The notes beneath the pieces were generated by a model. It saw only the letters and a list, made by a program, of their open reading frames with translations. It made no database searches and was not told where the DNA came from. Shown here one piece after another: positions 21,368-29,755 of a stretch of DNA of 50,892 bases (position 1 is its first letter; each line of letters starts with the position of its first letter). The position numbers and the translations under genes are program-made. Source of the DNA: an uncultured Roseburia sp. (GTDB lineage Bacteria; Bacillota; Clostridia; Lachnospirales; Lachnospiraceae). Location: assembly GCA_947642555.1 (NCBI GenBank), contig CANRSX010000035.1, positions 1 to 50,892 of the forward strand, written 5' to 3'.

Positions 21368-22429
21368 CTACTCACCGTCATACCGCTTTAAAGCTTTTCT
21401 CCAGTCCGGGTAAGCTTCGTCTACCAGTTCGCATAGATGCTTTTTCATTCTTCCTGCATGTGTAGAAAGATGGTCTGTTAAAAAAGATATATCACCGTAC
21501 TTGGAAATTATAAGTGCTGTCAGAGTCGGGGCGACCTGCCGGAGAATCCAGTCTTCCTTGTCCTGCAAGCTGTCAGGCTCACGTTTTATGTACAAACGTA
21601 ATTTTTCCGCATGATTGATAAATGCTTTCCAGGCATCCTGGGAACTGCACCGGGATTTATTGGAATCATCTTTCACGATCATCCGAAGATAGTTGGACAG
21701 GACACCGACAGCGACGCCGGCGACGGGGATCCCGGACACAACATGAGCGGCGGCAAGATCCGCACGTTCATCCTTAAGCTCCAGTTCCCACCTGACCCAT
21801 TTATAATCGATCCTGTCTTCGTGTTTCGAATTATATTCTAACTGTTTATCATAGACCCTTAACATGATACTGCTGGATCCGCTCCCCATGTATACCGTAT
21901 GACCGGTACGGATCCCGGAAGTCGTATGCTCGAGTACCTCCCGCCATGTACGGAATTTTGATGTAAAGTTACCAAACGAAAGCTGATCAGAAAACGTCAT
22001 CATTGAGTAGTAAATATCATGAGTATCATCGATCGCAAGATCGAGCCGGGTCAGATGACCGACCGAAGAGATCAGGGAAAAGAGAGACTGCAAAACACTT
22101 GTGTCAAGATCTGTCGCTGTCGTGCCCCACGGAGTCGGCTCCGCGACGACCTCCCGGAAAATGTCCAGGAGCTCACCGACCGCAGAGCCGGAAACATCAA
22201 AGTGAATTCCCATATTCGCGTTACCCTCGAAGAGCACACGGATATTCGCACCATGATACACCAGCATCCGGCGATAGCCGCTTGCGCCCTTTTCGCACTC
22301 ATAAAAATCGGCACTGTCAAACCCAAACTGCGACAGTACCGAAGAAAGAACCTGCACTTCTGTGACCGTCCATGAAAGCCAGTCAACAGAGACAGAAAGC
22401 CCGTTATCCAGTTGTTCCACATGTTCCAT
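21368..22429 (-). CDS. Phage replication initiation protein (Rep_trans-like)
   Basis: 353 residues. DNGLSVSVDWLSWTVTE opens it and VGHLTRLDLAIDD (about 122-134), then RTGHTVYMGS and MLRVYDKQLE with WELELKD, match the rolling-circle Rep family (Rep_trans, also seen in RstA of CTX phage), whose Tyr nicks the origin. YDKQLEYNSK carries a candidate catalytic Tyr. ATG 22429 has AGAGGGTGGAC. A GC-rich hairpin lies just upstream and could hold the nick site. It is the first minus-strand gene after the right attachment region. Confidence 0.8.
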   Translation of the reverse strand: MEHVEQLDNGLSVSVDWLSWTVTEVQVLSSVLSQFGFDSADFYECEKGASGYRRMLVYHGANIRVLFEGNANMGIHFDVSGSAVGELLDIFREVVAEPTPWGTTATDLDTSVLQSLFSLISSVGHLTRLDLAIDDTHDIYYSMMTFSDQLSFGNFTSKFRTWREVLEHTTSGIRTGHTVYMGSGSSSIMLRVYDKQLEYNSKHEDRIDYKWVRWELELKDERADLAAAHVVSGIPVAGVAVGVLSNYLRMIVKDDSNKSRCSSQDAWKAFINHAEKLRLYIKREPDSLQDKEDWILRQVAPTLTALIISKYGDISFLTDHLSTHAGRMKKHLCELVDEAYPDWRKALKRYDGE

Positions 22430-22450
22430 TTGTCCACCCTCTGTATTTAC

Positions 22451-22476
22451 TACCCCCGTGTTACTGCCCGGGGGTA
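22451..22476. other. Candidate rolling-circle origin hairpin
   Basis: TACCCCCG (22451-22458) pairs with CGGGGGTA (22469-22476) around a 10-base loop TGTTACTGCC, 21 bases upstream of rep. A stable hairpin with a nickable loop beside rep is the usual form of a double-strand origin. Confidence 0.45.
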
Positions 22477-22532
22477 ATTACAAAATCTGCGAGTTACCTG
22501 TTAAAAAAACTAAAGTTCATGCCGATTACTTA

Positions 22533-22628
22533 AACTATACTCGTTAAACTACTATTTTTCAAACACTTGCGCCCTAGACGACAGCACAAGTGTTCGAAAC
22601 AACATCACAAGTTTAACGAATAGTTATA
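22533..22628. other. Right attachment region with forked hairpin
   Basis: The 23-base repeat at 22606-22628 ends the prophage. On the phage side, AACTAT 22533-22538 and TCGTTAAACT 22541-22550 pair with ATAGTT 22620-22625 and AGTTTAACGA 22610-22619 (16 pairs, one 2-base bulge). Then 22557-22569 pairs with 22587-22599 (12 pairs, one mismatch), leaving an unpaired bubble at the crossover and a 17-base loop. Folded single-strand DNA therefore rebuilds one recombinase arm as duplex, as in the CTX phage attachment hairpin. Confidence 0.7.
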
Positions 22629-22672
22629 TCCCTGAAAAGCAGATACTGCGTTTTGCGGGCTTTCCCATCAAA

Positions 22673-22712
22673 AAACCTCCCGGCCGTTTTTCTTTTCCCG
22701 GCCGGGAGGTTT
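22673..22712. terminator. Bidirectional terminator after the cytidylate-kinase-like gene
   Basis: AAACCTCCCGGCCG (22673-22686) pairs perfectly with CGGCCGGGAGGTTT (22699-22712), with T-rich sequence on the minus-strand exit side. Confidence 0.85.
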
Positions 22713-22745
22713 AAAAAGACATCCATCATATCAGATCAGAATCTG

Positions 22746-23375
22746 TTATTTCTTCGCATCCATCATTTCGCGGAATTTCAGAATCACTTCCACACAGCCT
22801 TCCACGCCGAGCTTGCCGCAGTCAAGCGTCAGATTATAACTCGTGGAATCTCCCCATTTCTTGCTGGTGTAATAGTTGTAATAGCTTGCACGCTGTTTAT
22901 CCTGCTTTAAAATCATATCGCGCGCTTTGTTCTCCGTGAGATTTCCGCGCTTGCTCACAAGCTTGATCCGCTTGTCGAGATCCGCGTGAATAAAGATGTT
23001 GATACAGTCCGGATTATCCGATAACGCGTAATCCGCACACCGCCCTAAAATCACGCACGGTTCATTGGCAGCGATCTTCTTGATTGTGTCAAACTGTGCC
23101 AGAAATACCTTGTGATTCAGCGGCATATCAAGAAACGGCGCTGAACTGTAGCTGTTCATGGAATACGTATCCATCACCAGGGAATACAGAAAACTGTTCG
23201 TCGGCTTCTCATCGTGATTCTCAAAGATCTCCTCGCAGAAGCCGCTCTCCTTTGCCGCGTGCTGCAGCAGCTCCTTGTCATACATCTTCACATCCAGCCG
23301 CTTCGCCAGTGCTTCCGCGACATCCTTGCCGCCGCTTCCGAATTCCCGTCCTATCGTATAAATCTTATTTCCCAT
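22746..23375 (-). CDS. Cytidylate kinase-like family protein
   Basis: 209 residues. ITIGREFGSGGK-type Walker A (here YTIGREFGSGGKDVAEALAKRL, split at Gly-Lys) and ILGRCADYAL, with IFIHADLDKRIKLV and a Lys/Arg-rich lid, define the cytidylate-kinase-like P-loop family common in Clostridia, distinct from canonical Cmk. Substrate is not established. ATG 23375 has GGAAAGGCGGGG; the longer frame up to 23477 lacks support. It follows rluD on the same strand with a 150-base gap and ends at the terminator beside the prophage. Confidence 0.85.
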   Translation of the reverse strand: MGNKIYTIGREFGSGGKDVAEALAKRLDVKMYDKELLQHAAKESGFCEEIFENHDEKPTNSFLYSLVMDTYSMNSYSSAPFLDMPLNHKVFLAQFDTIKKIAANEPCVILGRCADYALSDNPDCINIFIHADLDKRIKLVSKRGNLTENKARDMILKQDKQRASYYNYYTSKKWGDSTSYNLTLDCGKLGVEGCVEVILKFREMMDAKK

Positions 23376-23525
23376 CGTCACCCCGCCTTTCCAAAGTTCT
23401 ACATCCGTCTGCGATGTCGGGTCAGATGCATATCCCACATCATGATTTTGGATACATCCGTTTCCCCCTGGCACCATTATACTACATTTTCACTCAAAAT
23501 GAAAGAATTAATTGAAATTTACATA

Positions 23526-24452
23526 TTATTGATGTAAGTCAGCCAATATTTTTATAAAATACGCCGGAAGCGGCGCCGAAACCTCCAGGTATTCCCCGCT
23601 GCGCGGGTGGAGAAATCCGATCGTCATGGCGTGAAGCGTCTGTCCCTGCAGCCGGTACGGGCTCTTTCCGTTCGAATACAGGGGATCGCCCAGCAGCGGA
23701 TGCCCGAGGGAGGCCATGTGAACGCGGATCTGATGCGTGCGGCCGGTTTCCAGCTCAAATTCCATATACGTATAGCGGGAAAAGCGTTCAAGGACGCGGT
23801 AATGTGTAATTGCGGGCTTGCCGTTCTTTTCGTTTACCGCCATCTTTTTGCGGTCGACAGGATGGCGTCCGACAGGCGCATTCACCGTCCCCGCGTCCTC
23901 CTTTACCACGCCGCAGACAATCCCGCGGTATTTTCTGGTAACGGAATGAACGCGGATCTGCTCTGCGATCTTCACATGGCTCTCGTCATTTTTGCACACA
24001 ATCAGGGAACCGGTCGTATCCATGTCAATGCGGTGGACGATCCCGGGGCGGATCTCGCCGTTAATCCCGGAAAGACTGTCCCTGCAGTGATACAGCACCG
24101 CGTTAACCAGCGTGCCCGATTCATGGCCCGCAGACGGATGCACCACCATCCCCTTCGGCTTGCTGACCACGAGAAGATCCTCGTCCTCGTAGAGGATGTC
24201 AAGCGGGATGTCCTCCGGCAGAACGGGCGTGGCCACCGCATCCGGTATCGTTACCGCGATGACATCCTCCTCACTGAGCCGGTAGCTGGGCTTCTGCGGG
24301 ACGTCGTTTACCGTGACGGCGTTTTCGCGGATCAGCTTTTGAAAAAAAGAGCGGGACAGCCCGGGATCTGATTTCTGAAAAATCAGCCCGAGATACCTGT
24401 CAAGCCGCTCTCCCTCATATTCATTTTCCACTTCAAAGGTCTCGTTCCTCAT
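23526..24452 (-). CDS. rluD: RluA/RluD-family 23S rRNA pseudouridine synthase
   Basis: 308 residues. An N-terminal S4 RNA-binding domain (about 10-65, RLDRYLGLIF) precedes the catalytic domain. HRIDMDTTGSLIVCKND (about 138) has the catalytic Asp of the RluA family, and GRTHQIRVHMASLGHPLLGDPLYS is the second signature. It isomerises uridines in 23S rRNA. The start overlaps the lspA stop by four bases, the common lspA-rluD arrangement. Confidence 0.93.
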   Translation of the reverse strand: MRNETFEVENEYEGERLDRYLGLIFQKSDPGLSRSFFQKLIRENAVTVNDVPQKPSYRLSEEDVIAVTIPDAVATPVLPEDIPLDILYEDEDLLVVSKPKGMVVHPSAGHESGTLVNAVLYHCRDSLSGINGEIRPGIVHRIDMDTTGSLIVCKNDESHVKIAEQIRVHSVTRKYRGIVCGVVKEDAGTVNAPVGRHPVDRKKMAVNEKNGKPAITHYRVLERFSRYTYMEFELETGRTHQIRVHMASLGHPLLGDPLYSNGKSPYRLQGQTLHAMTIGFLHPRSGEYLEVSAPLPAYFIKILADLHQ

Positions 24453-25030
24453 CGGCTTTTTCTCTCTTTCCCGGACGGCAGCACACGCTCAAAGTCCTCC
24501 TCGCGATAGTAAAAAAGGCACAGAAGCACCAGCACGGCGGCTGCGACTGACACATAAATATCCGCCACATTAAAAATCGGAAAATCGATCAGGACAAAAT
24601 AAAAGAAATCAACCACATAGCCGTTTATGATCCGGTCCGTAAAATTCCCGATCGCGCCGGAAAAAAACAGCACGGCAATCACATCCATCCACAGATACCG
24701 CCGCTCACAGGGGATTCTCCGGAAATAAAAATACACAATGAGAATCAGAAGCAGGATGGTCATCGGAAGAAACAGCATACGGCCGTTCTGGAGGATTCCG
24801 AACGCCGCGCCGCGGTTTTCCAGGTAACGCAGCTCAAAAACGCCCTCCCACAGAACAAACGGCGCCTGATCCTTTAAATGAATCACCGCCAGACGTTTTG
24901 TGACGAGATCCAGAAGGATCAGCACGCAGGCACAAAAAAATCCGATGACGCCCTTTCTCCACAATCGTTTTTTCTTTGTCGTCGGATCAGCACACAAACC
25001 GGGCTGTCCCTGTTTTTCAGCGGCAGACAT
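24449..25030 (-). CDS. lspA: Lipoprotein signal peptidase
   Basis: 193 residues. Four membrane segments, with ENRGAAFGIL (about 73-82) and the catalytic aspartates in GAIGNFTDRIINGYVVDFF (about 125-143) and FNVADIYVSVA (about 150-160). It cleaves prolipoprotein signal peptides in the membrane. ATG 25030 has GGAAGGGATT and overlaps the aroB stop region. An N-terminal hydrophilic extension of about 25 residues (KQGQPGLCADPTTKKKRLWRK) makes it longer than usual. Confidence 0.94.
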   Translation of the reverse strand: MSAAEKQGQPGLCADPTTKKKRLWRKGVIGFFCACVLILLDLVTKRLAVIHLKDQAPFVLWEGVFELRYLENRGAAFGILQNGRMLFLPMTILLLILIVYFYFRRIPCERRYLWMDVIAVLFFSGAIGNFTDRIINGYVVDFFYFVLIDFPIFNVADIYVSVAAAVLVLLCLFYYREEDFERVLPSGKERKSR

Positions 25031-26108
25031 AAGCAATCCCTTCCATGATCTGCTCATCCGTCAGGTCGCGGCAGATATACGCGTTCCCGATGGACGCGAG
25101 CAGGATAAATTTCACCTGGTTTCCGACCATTTTCTTGTCTGATTTCGTCGCGGCCAGAACATCCGGAACCGACAGGCCGGTAACATGCGATGCAAAGCCA
25201 AACGACGAAAAGCAGCGTCTGATCCCGTCAAGCTCCTCTTCTGTCAGGTTTCCCATACGCATCGAGAGATATGCGGCGGCGATCACGCCAAGCCCCACAC
25301 AGGCTCCGTGCGTCAGGGAAAACCCGGAGAGCTTCTCGACCGCGTGGCCGATCGTGTGGCCGAAATTCAGCAGCGCGCGCTCCCCCTTTTCCTTCGGGTC
25401 ACGCTCCACAACCCCGCGCTTGATCTGACAGCTACGGTAAATCATCTCCTCCGTCACATCGGGCCTTAGGGCAGGGATCGCATCGCGGTGCTCCGTCAGC
25501 CAGCGGTAATATGCCGCATCTTTGATCAGCCCGTGCTTTATGATCTCGCCCATGCCGGAGACCACCTGCTCGGACGGCAGCGTTTTCAGCGTGGAAAGAT
25601 TCATATAGACAAGCTTCGGCTGGTAAAACGCGCCGACCATATTTTTATACTGTAAAAAATCAACCCCCGTCTTGCCGCCGATACTGCTGTCCACCTGCGA
25701 CAAAAGCGTTGTCGGCACCTGGATAAAATCAATGCCGCGCAGGTAGGTCGCCGCGGTAAAACCGGTCAGGTCACCGGTCACCCCGCCGCCGAGCGCGACG
25801 AGCAGGTCCCTGCGGTCAAAATGATGCCGGATCAGCGTCTCATACAGTCCTTCCACCGTCGCGAGGTTTTTATGCTCCTCCCCCGCTGGAAACGTGTGCA
25901 CGATCACGGTATTAAAATGTGCTGCCAGCAGGCGCTTTACCTCGTCTGCGTACAGCGGAGCGACATTTGTCTCCGTCACAATACAGACCTTCTGACCGCT
26001 CTGATATCCAAGTGCCTGAAGCATTTCGGGCAGCTCTGTAAAATCATGCCGCAGCTCGATCCGGTAATCCGGCGAGCCTTCTGTTGTTACAGTGATTGAC
26101 TTTGCCAT
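25017..26108 (-). CDS. aroB: 3-dehydroquinate synthase
   Basis: 363 residues. The NAD-binding GGGVTGDLTGFTAATYLRG (about 105-123), PTTLLSQVDSSIGGKTGVD (about 130-148), KHGLIKDAAYY and the metal-binding FGHTIGHAVE (about 247-256) are all present. It makes 3-dehydroquinate in the shikimate pathway. It lies between ylmH and lspA; this placement in a division and envelope strip is common in Lachnospiraceae in my experience. It starts at ATG 26108 with CAGGGAGAGAA. Confidence 0.96.
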   Translation of the reverse strand: MAKSITVTTEGSPDYRIELRHDFTELPEMLQALGYQSGQKVCIVTETNVAPLYADEVKRLLAAHFNTVIVHTFPAGEEHKNLATVEGLYETLIRHHFDRRDLLVALGGGVTGDLTGFTAATYLRGIDFIQVPTTLLSQVDSSIGGKTGVDFLQYKNMVGAFYQPKLVYMNLSTLKTLPSEQVVSGMGEIIKHGLIKDAAYYRWLTEHRDAIPALRPDVTEEMIYRSCQIKRGVVERDPKEKGERALLNFGHTIGHAVEKLSGFSLTHGACVGLGVIAAAYLSMRMGNLTEEELDGIRRCFSSFGFASHVTGLSVPDVLAATKSDKKMVGNQVKFILLASIGNAYICRDLTDEQIMEGIAYVCR

Positions 26109-26125
26109 CGTTTTCTCTCCCTGGA

Positions 26126-26890
26126 TTATGATTCATAGACCCCGTATGCAAACCGGATCCGTCCCTTTTTCGTCTCTCCATACTCCCGCAGAAAGACAAA
26201 ACGTCCGTATCCGCGCACGGAGATTATATCATCCGGATGACAGGACGCCGCCGGATTTTTCACAAGCTTTCCTCCGACAAACACCTTTTCCTGCGAAAAC
26301 AGCCCGGCAGTCTGACTGCGGGAAAGCTTACAGACACAGGCGATCAGCGCGTCCAGCCGGATGGAGCTGACGACGCCGTCGTGCTCCGTGATCGTCTGCA
26401 CGGACCGGATCTCATCCGGCGCGCATTCTGAGAGCTCCACCTGTGTGCGGCGGATCCGGCTCAGCTGATCCGTCAGGAATCCGGCCATCCCGCGCTCACA
26501 GAGAATAAAATATTCGCCCTCGCCGACAATGATATCGCCGATCCTGCCGCGGTCAACTCCCAGGTTCATCAGCGCGCCGAGAAGATCCCGGTGGCCAAGC
26601 GTCTCCGCAAATCTGGGCGAGACGGGCGTAACGCGCAGCGCGGTGATCGGATAATCCGGCGCGGCCTCCTCCCACAAAGAAAGAGCATCAGGAATGAACG
26701 CAATCATCTGACGCTCCGCGTATGAAACACCGCCAAAGCACTCTGTCCGCGTCGCGAAAAGCTGCTTCATCTGGTGATAGATATTCTGTTCGTTCAGATT
26801 CAGGAAATCGCTGTATAAGACGATTCCCCTGCGGTCCGCCTGCCTGGACAGATCAAGCAGACGCTTCCTGCAGCGTTCCTCTTCGTTCAT
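26126..26890 (-). CDS. ylmH: YlmH-like S4-domain RNA-binding protein
   Basis: 254 residues. The N-terminal and middle parts (YSDFLNLNEQNIYHQM, GVSYAERQMIAFIPD, GHRDLLGALMNLGVDRGRIGDI) match YlmH, and a C-terminal S4 domain (about 180-230, LDALIACVCKLSRSQTAGLFSQEKVFVNG-like) binds RNA. In Bacillus the protein acts in ribosome rescue and is encoded by the division cluster. The start overlaps the sepF stop by four bases. Confidence 0.9.
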   Translation of the reverse strand: MNEEERCRKRLLDLSRQADRRGIVLYSDFLNLNEQNIYHQMKQLFATRTECFGGVSYAERQMIAFIPDALSLWEEAAPDYPITALRVTPVSPRFAETLGHRDLLGALMNLGVDRGRIGDIIVGEGEYFILCERGMAGFLTDQLSRIRRTQVELSECAPDEIRSVQTITEHDGVVSSIRLDALIACVCKLSRSQTAGLFSQEKVFVGGKLVKNPAASCHPDDIISVRGYGRFVFLREYGETKKGRIRFAYGVYES

Positions 26891-27444
26891 AATGAAAAAT
26901 CCGAGTGGATTCCTCTCCCCTGAAAATTATCGACAAGGTTTAAGAAATCTCCTGAAATATCGACAGTTGACGGTGTGATGATAAATATGTAATTCGAGAT
27001 CTTCTGAAGATTACCGCTGATCGCAAAACACGACCCTGAGGTAAAATCAATGATTCTCTGCGCAATCTCGACATCAAGCCCTTCCACATTCAGCACCACC
27101 GTGCGGTTATTCAGCAGCGTCTCGGTGATCTCCCTGGCATCCTCCACGGATGTCGGCTTGATCACGCAAACCTCCATGCCCGGTGACGACTGCTTCTTCG
27201 CCGGACGGATCGGCGTCACCTTTGAGGAGGTACGCGCCGTTTTTTCCTTTGCCGGCTCCTCGTAATCATCGTCAAACTCATCCTCGTCTCTGGCCTTTGC
27301 TTTGCCCTTGCGCTTTGAGGGCTTTTCCTTTACCGGTTCATCCTCATAATCGTCTTCATAGTCGTCATAGTCTTCATTATAAAAATCGTCGTCGTCATCC
27401 GGATTCAGACGCATGATGTTTAAAAACTTATCCAGTACGCTCAT
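26887..27444 (-). CDS. sepF: Cell division protein SepF
   Basis: 185 residues from ATG 27444 (TATAGGAGAAAAG). A membrane-binding amphipathic N-terminus (MSVLDKFLNIMRLN) is followed by a long Asp/Glu/Tyr and Lys-rich linker (about 15-95), then the SepF core (VCVIKPTSVEDAREITETLLNNRTVVLNVEGLDVEIAQRIIDFTSGS and IFIITPSTVDISG). SepF links FtsZ to the membrane. It is followed by ylmH as in Gram-positive division clusters. Confidence 0.95.
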   Translation of the reverse strand: MSVLDKFLNIMRLNPDDDDDFYNEDYDDYEDDYEDEPVKEKPSKRKGKAKARDEDEFDDDYEEPAKEKTARTSSKVTPIRPAKKQSSPGMEVCVIKPTSVEDAREITETLLNNRTVVLNVEGLDVEIAQRIIDFTSGSCFAISGNLQKISNYIFIITPSTVDISGDFLNLVDNFQGRGIHSDFSL

Positions 27445-27457
27445 CTTTTCTCCTATA

Positions 27458-28186
27458 CTACACAGTCTTATCTGTACCGGACGCTGCATCCCCGGTCCGG
27501 TGATAGATACGCTCACCGAAAATCCCGGTGCCGACACGCACCATGGTCGCGCCCTCTTCTATCGCGACCTCATAATCTCCGGTCATACCCATAGACAAAA
27601 TTTGCATAGATACATTATCTATGTTTTTATTTGCAATGTCAACAGATAATTGCCGGATTTTCCGAAAATACGGGCGGTTTTCCTCCGCATCCGCGACAAA
27701 TGGCGCCACGGTCATAAGCCCTTTGATCCGCACATTTTCCAGTTTTGCGATCTCCTCCACCAGAAGCATGGCGTCCTCCGCGCTCGTCCCGAACTTTGAT
27801 TCCTCCCCGGCGATATTGACCTCGACAAGAATCGGTATGATCCGTCCGCGCTTCTTTGCCTGAATGTTGATCTCCTCCGCGAGCCGGTAGGTATCCACCG
27901 AATGGATGAGTGAAACCTGATCGATGATCTGCCGCACCTTATTCCGCTGCAGATGCCCGATCATATGCCATCTGATCTCTCCCGGCATCTGTTCCATTTT
28001 GGTCACCAGCTCCTGCACCTTATTCTCACCGAAATCCCGCACGCCCTCCGCATAGGCTTCCCGCAGCAGCTCAATGGGCTTCGTCTTGCTCACGGCGATT
28101 AACGTCACCTCGTCCCGGGATCTTCCCGCGCGGCGGCACGCCTCCTCCACACGCTGCTCCACATTTTTTAAATCATCTTTTAACAT
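27458..28186 (-). CDS. yggS: PLP-binding homeostasis protein YggS
   Basis: 242 residues. TLIAVSKTKP (about 28-37) holds the PLP lysine, and FGENKVQEL, WHMIGHLQRNK and SMGMTGDYEVAIEEGATMVRVGTGIFG are the COG0325 signatures. It balances pyridoxal phosphate and amino acids. ATG 28186 follows GGGGAGGAGTCAAA. It precedes sepF, the usual order in Gram-positives. Confidence 0.96.
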   Translation of the reverse strand: MLKDDLKNVEQRVEEACRRAGRSRDEVTLIAVSKTKPIELLREAYAEGVRDFGENKVQELVTKMEQMPGEIRWHMIGHLQRNKVRQIIDQVSLIHSVDTYRLAEEINIQAKKRGRIIPILVEVNIAGEESKFGTSAEDAMLLVEEIAKLENVRIKGLMTVAPFVADAEENRPYFRKIRQLSVDIANKNIDNVSMQILSMGMTGDYEVAIEEGATMVRVGTGIFGERIYHRTGDAASGTDKTV

Positions 28187-28226
28187 TTTGACTCCTCCCC
28201 TTTTCTTCCCTGTTCTTCATATCCGC

Positions 28227-29618
28227 TTATTGTATCAGATCATGCTCCTTTATCTTGCTTCCGTCGAGCGCAATATGGTCGTACAGCGCGATCCCATAGG
28301 ATGTTCCGGTCTTTACGATCGTATACTCCTCATTCTGATAGAGAATGTCGATCTGCTTGAACACAGCGTACCCTTTGTTGATATTGTAGACGCCCTGCAG
28401 GCTCGAGGTCCTCGTGCCGATCCGGTAGCTTGTGGACGAATCCGGCATGATCACGACATCGTCCGCAGACACCTGCTCGCTGTCAATATAATAATGGCTC
28501 TCCGTCTGGTAATAGATTTCCGGTGAGATAAACTCCGTCTCAGAGGAACCGTCCTCCTTCATCCGGCGTACCAGAAGTCCCTCCCTGTCCGAATCGCCGC
28601 CCTTCATAAAATACTCGATCGGAACCGTAAAAAATTCCTTCCTGGTAATCGCGGAATTCGGGATTTTAAGCCCGGTCTCCTCGGCGAGCAGAAGCTCCAC
28701 CTCGATATAGCGGTCCTTCACGTACCGGATCATGGAGTTCTGCAGATTTAAGACGAGGTAATACTGATCCTCCCTCCTGGCCATCGTATAATTCACATAG
28801 AGCTTCTTGTCGTCCTTTACAAACCGGATCCGGATCCCGCTGCCTCCCGCGAGCTCGTCCGCAAGCTCCTGTCCCACCGGAATCACAATATTCCAGTATT
28901 CGCTCGTCACCAGCTTATAGATCGGATCACCAGCGTTTACATTCTGGAGATTCTGGCTGCTGTTCCGCCCATAGGCGGCCTCGTCAAACATGTCCGGCGT
29001 AAACGTGTCGACGGTAACGCCCTCGTAGCCGTCCGTGTAATAGACGACAATCCCGGGCCGTTCCGCATTGACCGGGTGAAACGTATTGCCGGCCTGCGCA
29101 CCCGACGCGTAATCCGAAATGCTCTGTAATGCCTTTAAGCTCAGCAGCTCGTTGAGCGAGGATCCAAGCCCGTCCTTAAAGGAATATACGTGATAAAAAT
29201 CCTGACTGTCATAGGAAGCCTGAAATCCGTAGATATCCTCCTCGAGTTCCGAGAGATCCGACCGGTCGAGCGTCGCGATATCCGATCTCGCATCGTTGAT
29301 CATCTTTGAGATATCGCCGTTCTCATCCACCGAACACACCAGGTTGCCGTAGCCGACGCGCGAAGACTCCCTGACGTAGTAGTTGAGCGCGCCCGTATAG
29401 CCGGACTGGTACACCTGCTCCTCACGCAGAACAAGCCCGCGGTAAATGTTATTCTCCGCCATGGTTCCCTGTACCACCTCATAGGGCGAGACATGTGTCG
29501 TGGTGAAATAAGAATACGCATTATATACCAGGTAAATAAAAATAATCAGAAAAAGAACAACGCCGATATTCAGACTGAACGGTCTTTTGTAGGTTACAAC
29601 TTTTTTATTTTTTGCCAA
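28227..29618 (-). CDS. HlyD-like membrane-anchored envelope protein
   Basis: About 463 residues. A cytoplasmic basic N-terminus and one membrane segment (IGVVLFLIIFIYLVYNAYSYF) lead to a large external region with barrel-sandwich and beta-barrel features (YRGLVLREEQVYQSGYTGALNYYVRESSRVGYGNLVC), as in HlyD_2 proteins placed before yggS-sepF in Clostridia. A longer frame begins at ATG 29669, but that codon lies in the -10 element of the visible promoter, so I take TTG 29618 (GTG 29630 is another option). Function is unknown; the partner may be a division or secretion component. Confidence 0.75.
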   Translation of the reverse strand: MAKNKKVVTYKRPFSLNIGVVLFLIIFIYLVYNAYSYFTTTHVSPYEVVQGTMAENNIYRGLVLREEQVYQSGYTGALNYYVRESSRVGYGNLVCSVDENGDISKMINDARSDIATLDRSDLSELEEDIYGFQASYDSQDFYHVYSFKDGLGSSLNELLSLKALQSISDYASGAQAGNTFHPVNAERPGIVVYYTDGYEGVTVDTFTPDMFDEAAYGRNSSQNLQNVNAGDPIYKLVTSEYWNIVIPVGQELADELAGGSGIRIRFVKDDKKLYVNYTMARREDQYYLVLNLQNSMIRYVKDRYIEVELLLAEETGLKIPNSAITRKEFFTVPIEYFMKGGDSDREGLLVRRMKEDGSSETEFISPEIYYQTESHYYIDSEQVSADDVVIMPDSSTSYRIGTRTSSLQGVYNINKGYAVFKQIDILYQNEEYTIVKTGTSYGIALYDHIALDGSKIKEHDLIQ

Positions 29619-29667
29619 AAACCCATCCACCCTTCTAATGTTCCATCGTGATTCATACAGCAGTACC

Positions 29668-29696
29668 ATTTTAGCATTTTATGAAAGGAAAAACAA
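29668..29696 (-). promoter_or_regulatory. Promoter of the HlyD-like operon
   Basis: On the minus strand TTGTTT (29696-29691), 17 bases, TAAAAT (29673-29668). It places the transcript start near 29660, past the first ATG of the longest frame. Confidence 0.55.
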
Positions 29697-29755
29697 CTTT
29701 GAGCGTGCATAAAAAATGAAAACTGACAGAAACTAAAGAAAAAAGGAGGCATCAT

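Larger units (their letters stand above)
16321..22628 (-). mobile_element. Filamentous phage (inovirus-like) prophage, about 6.3 kb
   Basis: The element is bounded by identical 23-base direct repeats (16321-16343 and 22606-22628), giving a unit of 6285 bases, typical of inoviruses. Most genes are on the minus strand: Rep, small protein, probable ssDNA-binding protein, major coat protein, Zot/pI ATPase, small membrane protein, two large secreted or anchored proteins and a minor coat protein. No pIV secretin is present, as expected for a host without outer membrane. No integrase or transposase is encoded, so a host recombinase is probably used. An AT-rich two-gene cargo is on the opposite strand. 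Confidence 0.85.

Noticed and set aside
28227..29669. ATG 29669 as start of the HlyD-like gene
   Set aside because: It lies in the -10 element of the visible promoter and lacks a ribosome binding site.
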